NCBI RefSeq assembly: GCF_007954405.1
Contig: NZ_CP042344.1
Span: forward strand, 1,054,001-1,118,000
Direction of reading: 5' to 3'
Origin: Comamonas flocculans
GTDB taxonomy: Bacteria; Pseudomonadota; Gammaproteobacteria; Burkholderiales; Burkholderiaceae_C
DNA length: 64,000 bases
The notes under the pieces are model-generated. The model was given only the letters and a program-made list of their open reading frames with translations, searched no databases and was not told the DNA's origin. Below are positions 63,747 to 64,000 of the stretch, in pieces. Position 1 is the stretch's first letter. Every line of letters begins with the position of its first letter. Position numbers and translations under genes: made by a program.

Positions 63747-64000
63747 ATGAGAAGCAGAACCAAACGCGGGCTGATCATCGTTGGTGGCCTGGCGGCGCTG
63801 GGCGTTGCAAGCGCCTTGGTGCTCAACGCCTTCCAGGACAACCTGGTGTTCTTCTTCAGCCCCTCGCAGGTGGCCAGCAGCGAGGCTCCCGTCGATCGCA
63901 GCTTTCGCCTGGGCGGGCTGGTGCAGGAAGGCAGCGTGCAGCGCAGCAGCGACAGCCTGGCCGTGCACTTTGTCGTCACCGACGGCGCCCAGGCCATCCC
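63747..64000 (+). CDS. ccmE: Cytochrome c-type biogenesis protein CcmE, N-terminal part
   Basis: 84 residues are inside the window; the gene continues past the end. A membrane anchor (about 9-30) is followed by VFFFSPSQV, FRLGGLVQEGSVQR and the start of the beta-barrel heme chaperone fold. The heme-binding histidine region is outside the window. It receives heme from CcmC/CcmD. Confidence 0.93.
   Translation, partial: MRSRTKRGLIIVGGLAALGVASALVLNAFQDNLVFFFSPSQVASSEAPVDRSFRLGGLVQEGSVQRSSDSLAVHFVVTDGAQAI

Overview
The window is high-GC bacterial chromosome, most likely from a betaproteobacterium of the Comamonadaceae. This is inferred from the S3 tail, the split ribosomal operons, an EIIA-HPr-EI phosphotransfer set, a PEP-CTERM/exosortase exopolysaccharide (EPS) locus and a family of short intergenic palindromes. 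Nothing in the sequence names the species.

Layout. (1) 1-146: the tail of a LuxR/NarL-type regulator. (2) 301-5106, plus strand: a small LapA-like surface protein (retention module, proline-rich linker, VWA domain), its LapG-type periplasmic protease and its LapD-type c-di-GMP receptor. (3) 5268-6101: an EpsA-type LuxR regulator, ended by a strong hairpin. (4) 6150-7803, minus: two related PEP-CTERM proteins with a thioester-like Cys/Gln signature. (5) 7940-12880, minus: an ExeA-like ATPase, the PrsT TPR lipoprotein and a fused exosortase-EpsI protein (XrtD type). (6) 13078-33338: sugar-nucleotide genes (galE, manC), a 2OG-Fe(II) oxygenase, a WecB/TagA/CpsF transferase, a TacAT-type toxin-antitoxin pair, eight further glycosyltransferases, two acyltransferase-type proteins (one fused to an AMP ligase and an acyl carrier domain), an ABC transporter and a Wzy-type polymerase. 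Part of this block is visibly richer in A+T. (7) 33597-40419: a secreted glycosidase-like protein, an alkaline-phosphatase-superfamily phosphoethanolamine-type transferase, a glycosidase-like lipoprotein and a decayed fragment of a second copy of that lipoprotein. (8) 40442-48497, minus: the EPS core, comprising the priming transferase, two PEP-CTERM proteins, the Wza-type exporter, an outer-membrane barrel, the Wzz-type chain regulator and the CpsD-like ATPase, headed by an HDOD protein, with a cyclic-nucleotide-binding protein diverging from it. (9) 49295-51758: ptsI, ptsH and a mannose-family EIIA. (10) 52553-62525, minus: rpsQ to rplC, then rpsJ, tuf, fusA, rpsG and rpsL. (11) 62790-64000, plus: ccmC, ccmD and the start of ccmE.

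How the parts work together (inference). The priming enzyme starts a lipid-linked sugar. The glycosyltransferases extend and decorate it with probable fucose, acyl and phospho-substituents. The ABC transporter probably flips it, Wzy polymerises it, and the Wzz/Wza/barrel proteins export it. XrtD processes the four PEP-CTERM proteins, which may associate with the polymer. The LapA/G/D set would tie surface retention of an adhesin to c-di-GMP next to the EPS regulator.

The least conventional features are the AMP ligase-ACP-acetyltransferase fusion, the thioester-like PEP-CTERM pair, the miniature LapA-like VWA protein, the lipoprotein relic, and a promoter plus hairpin leader placed between rpsJ and rplC.
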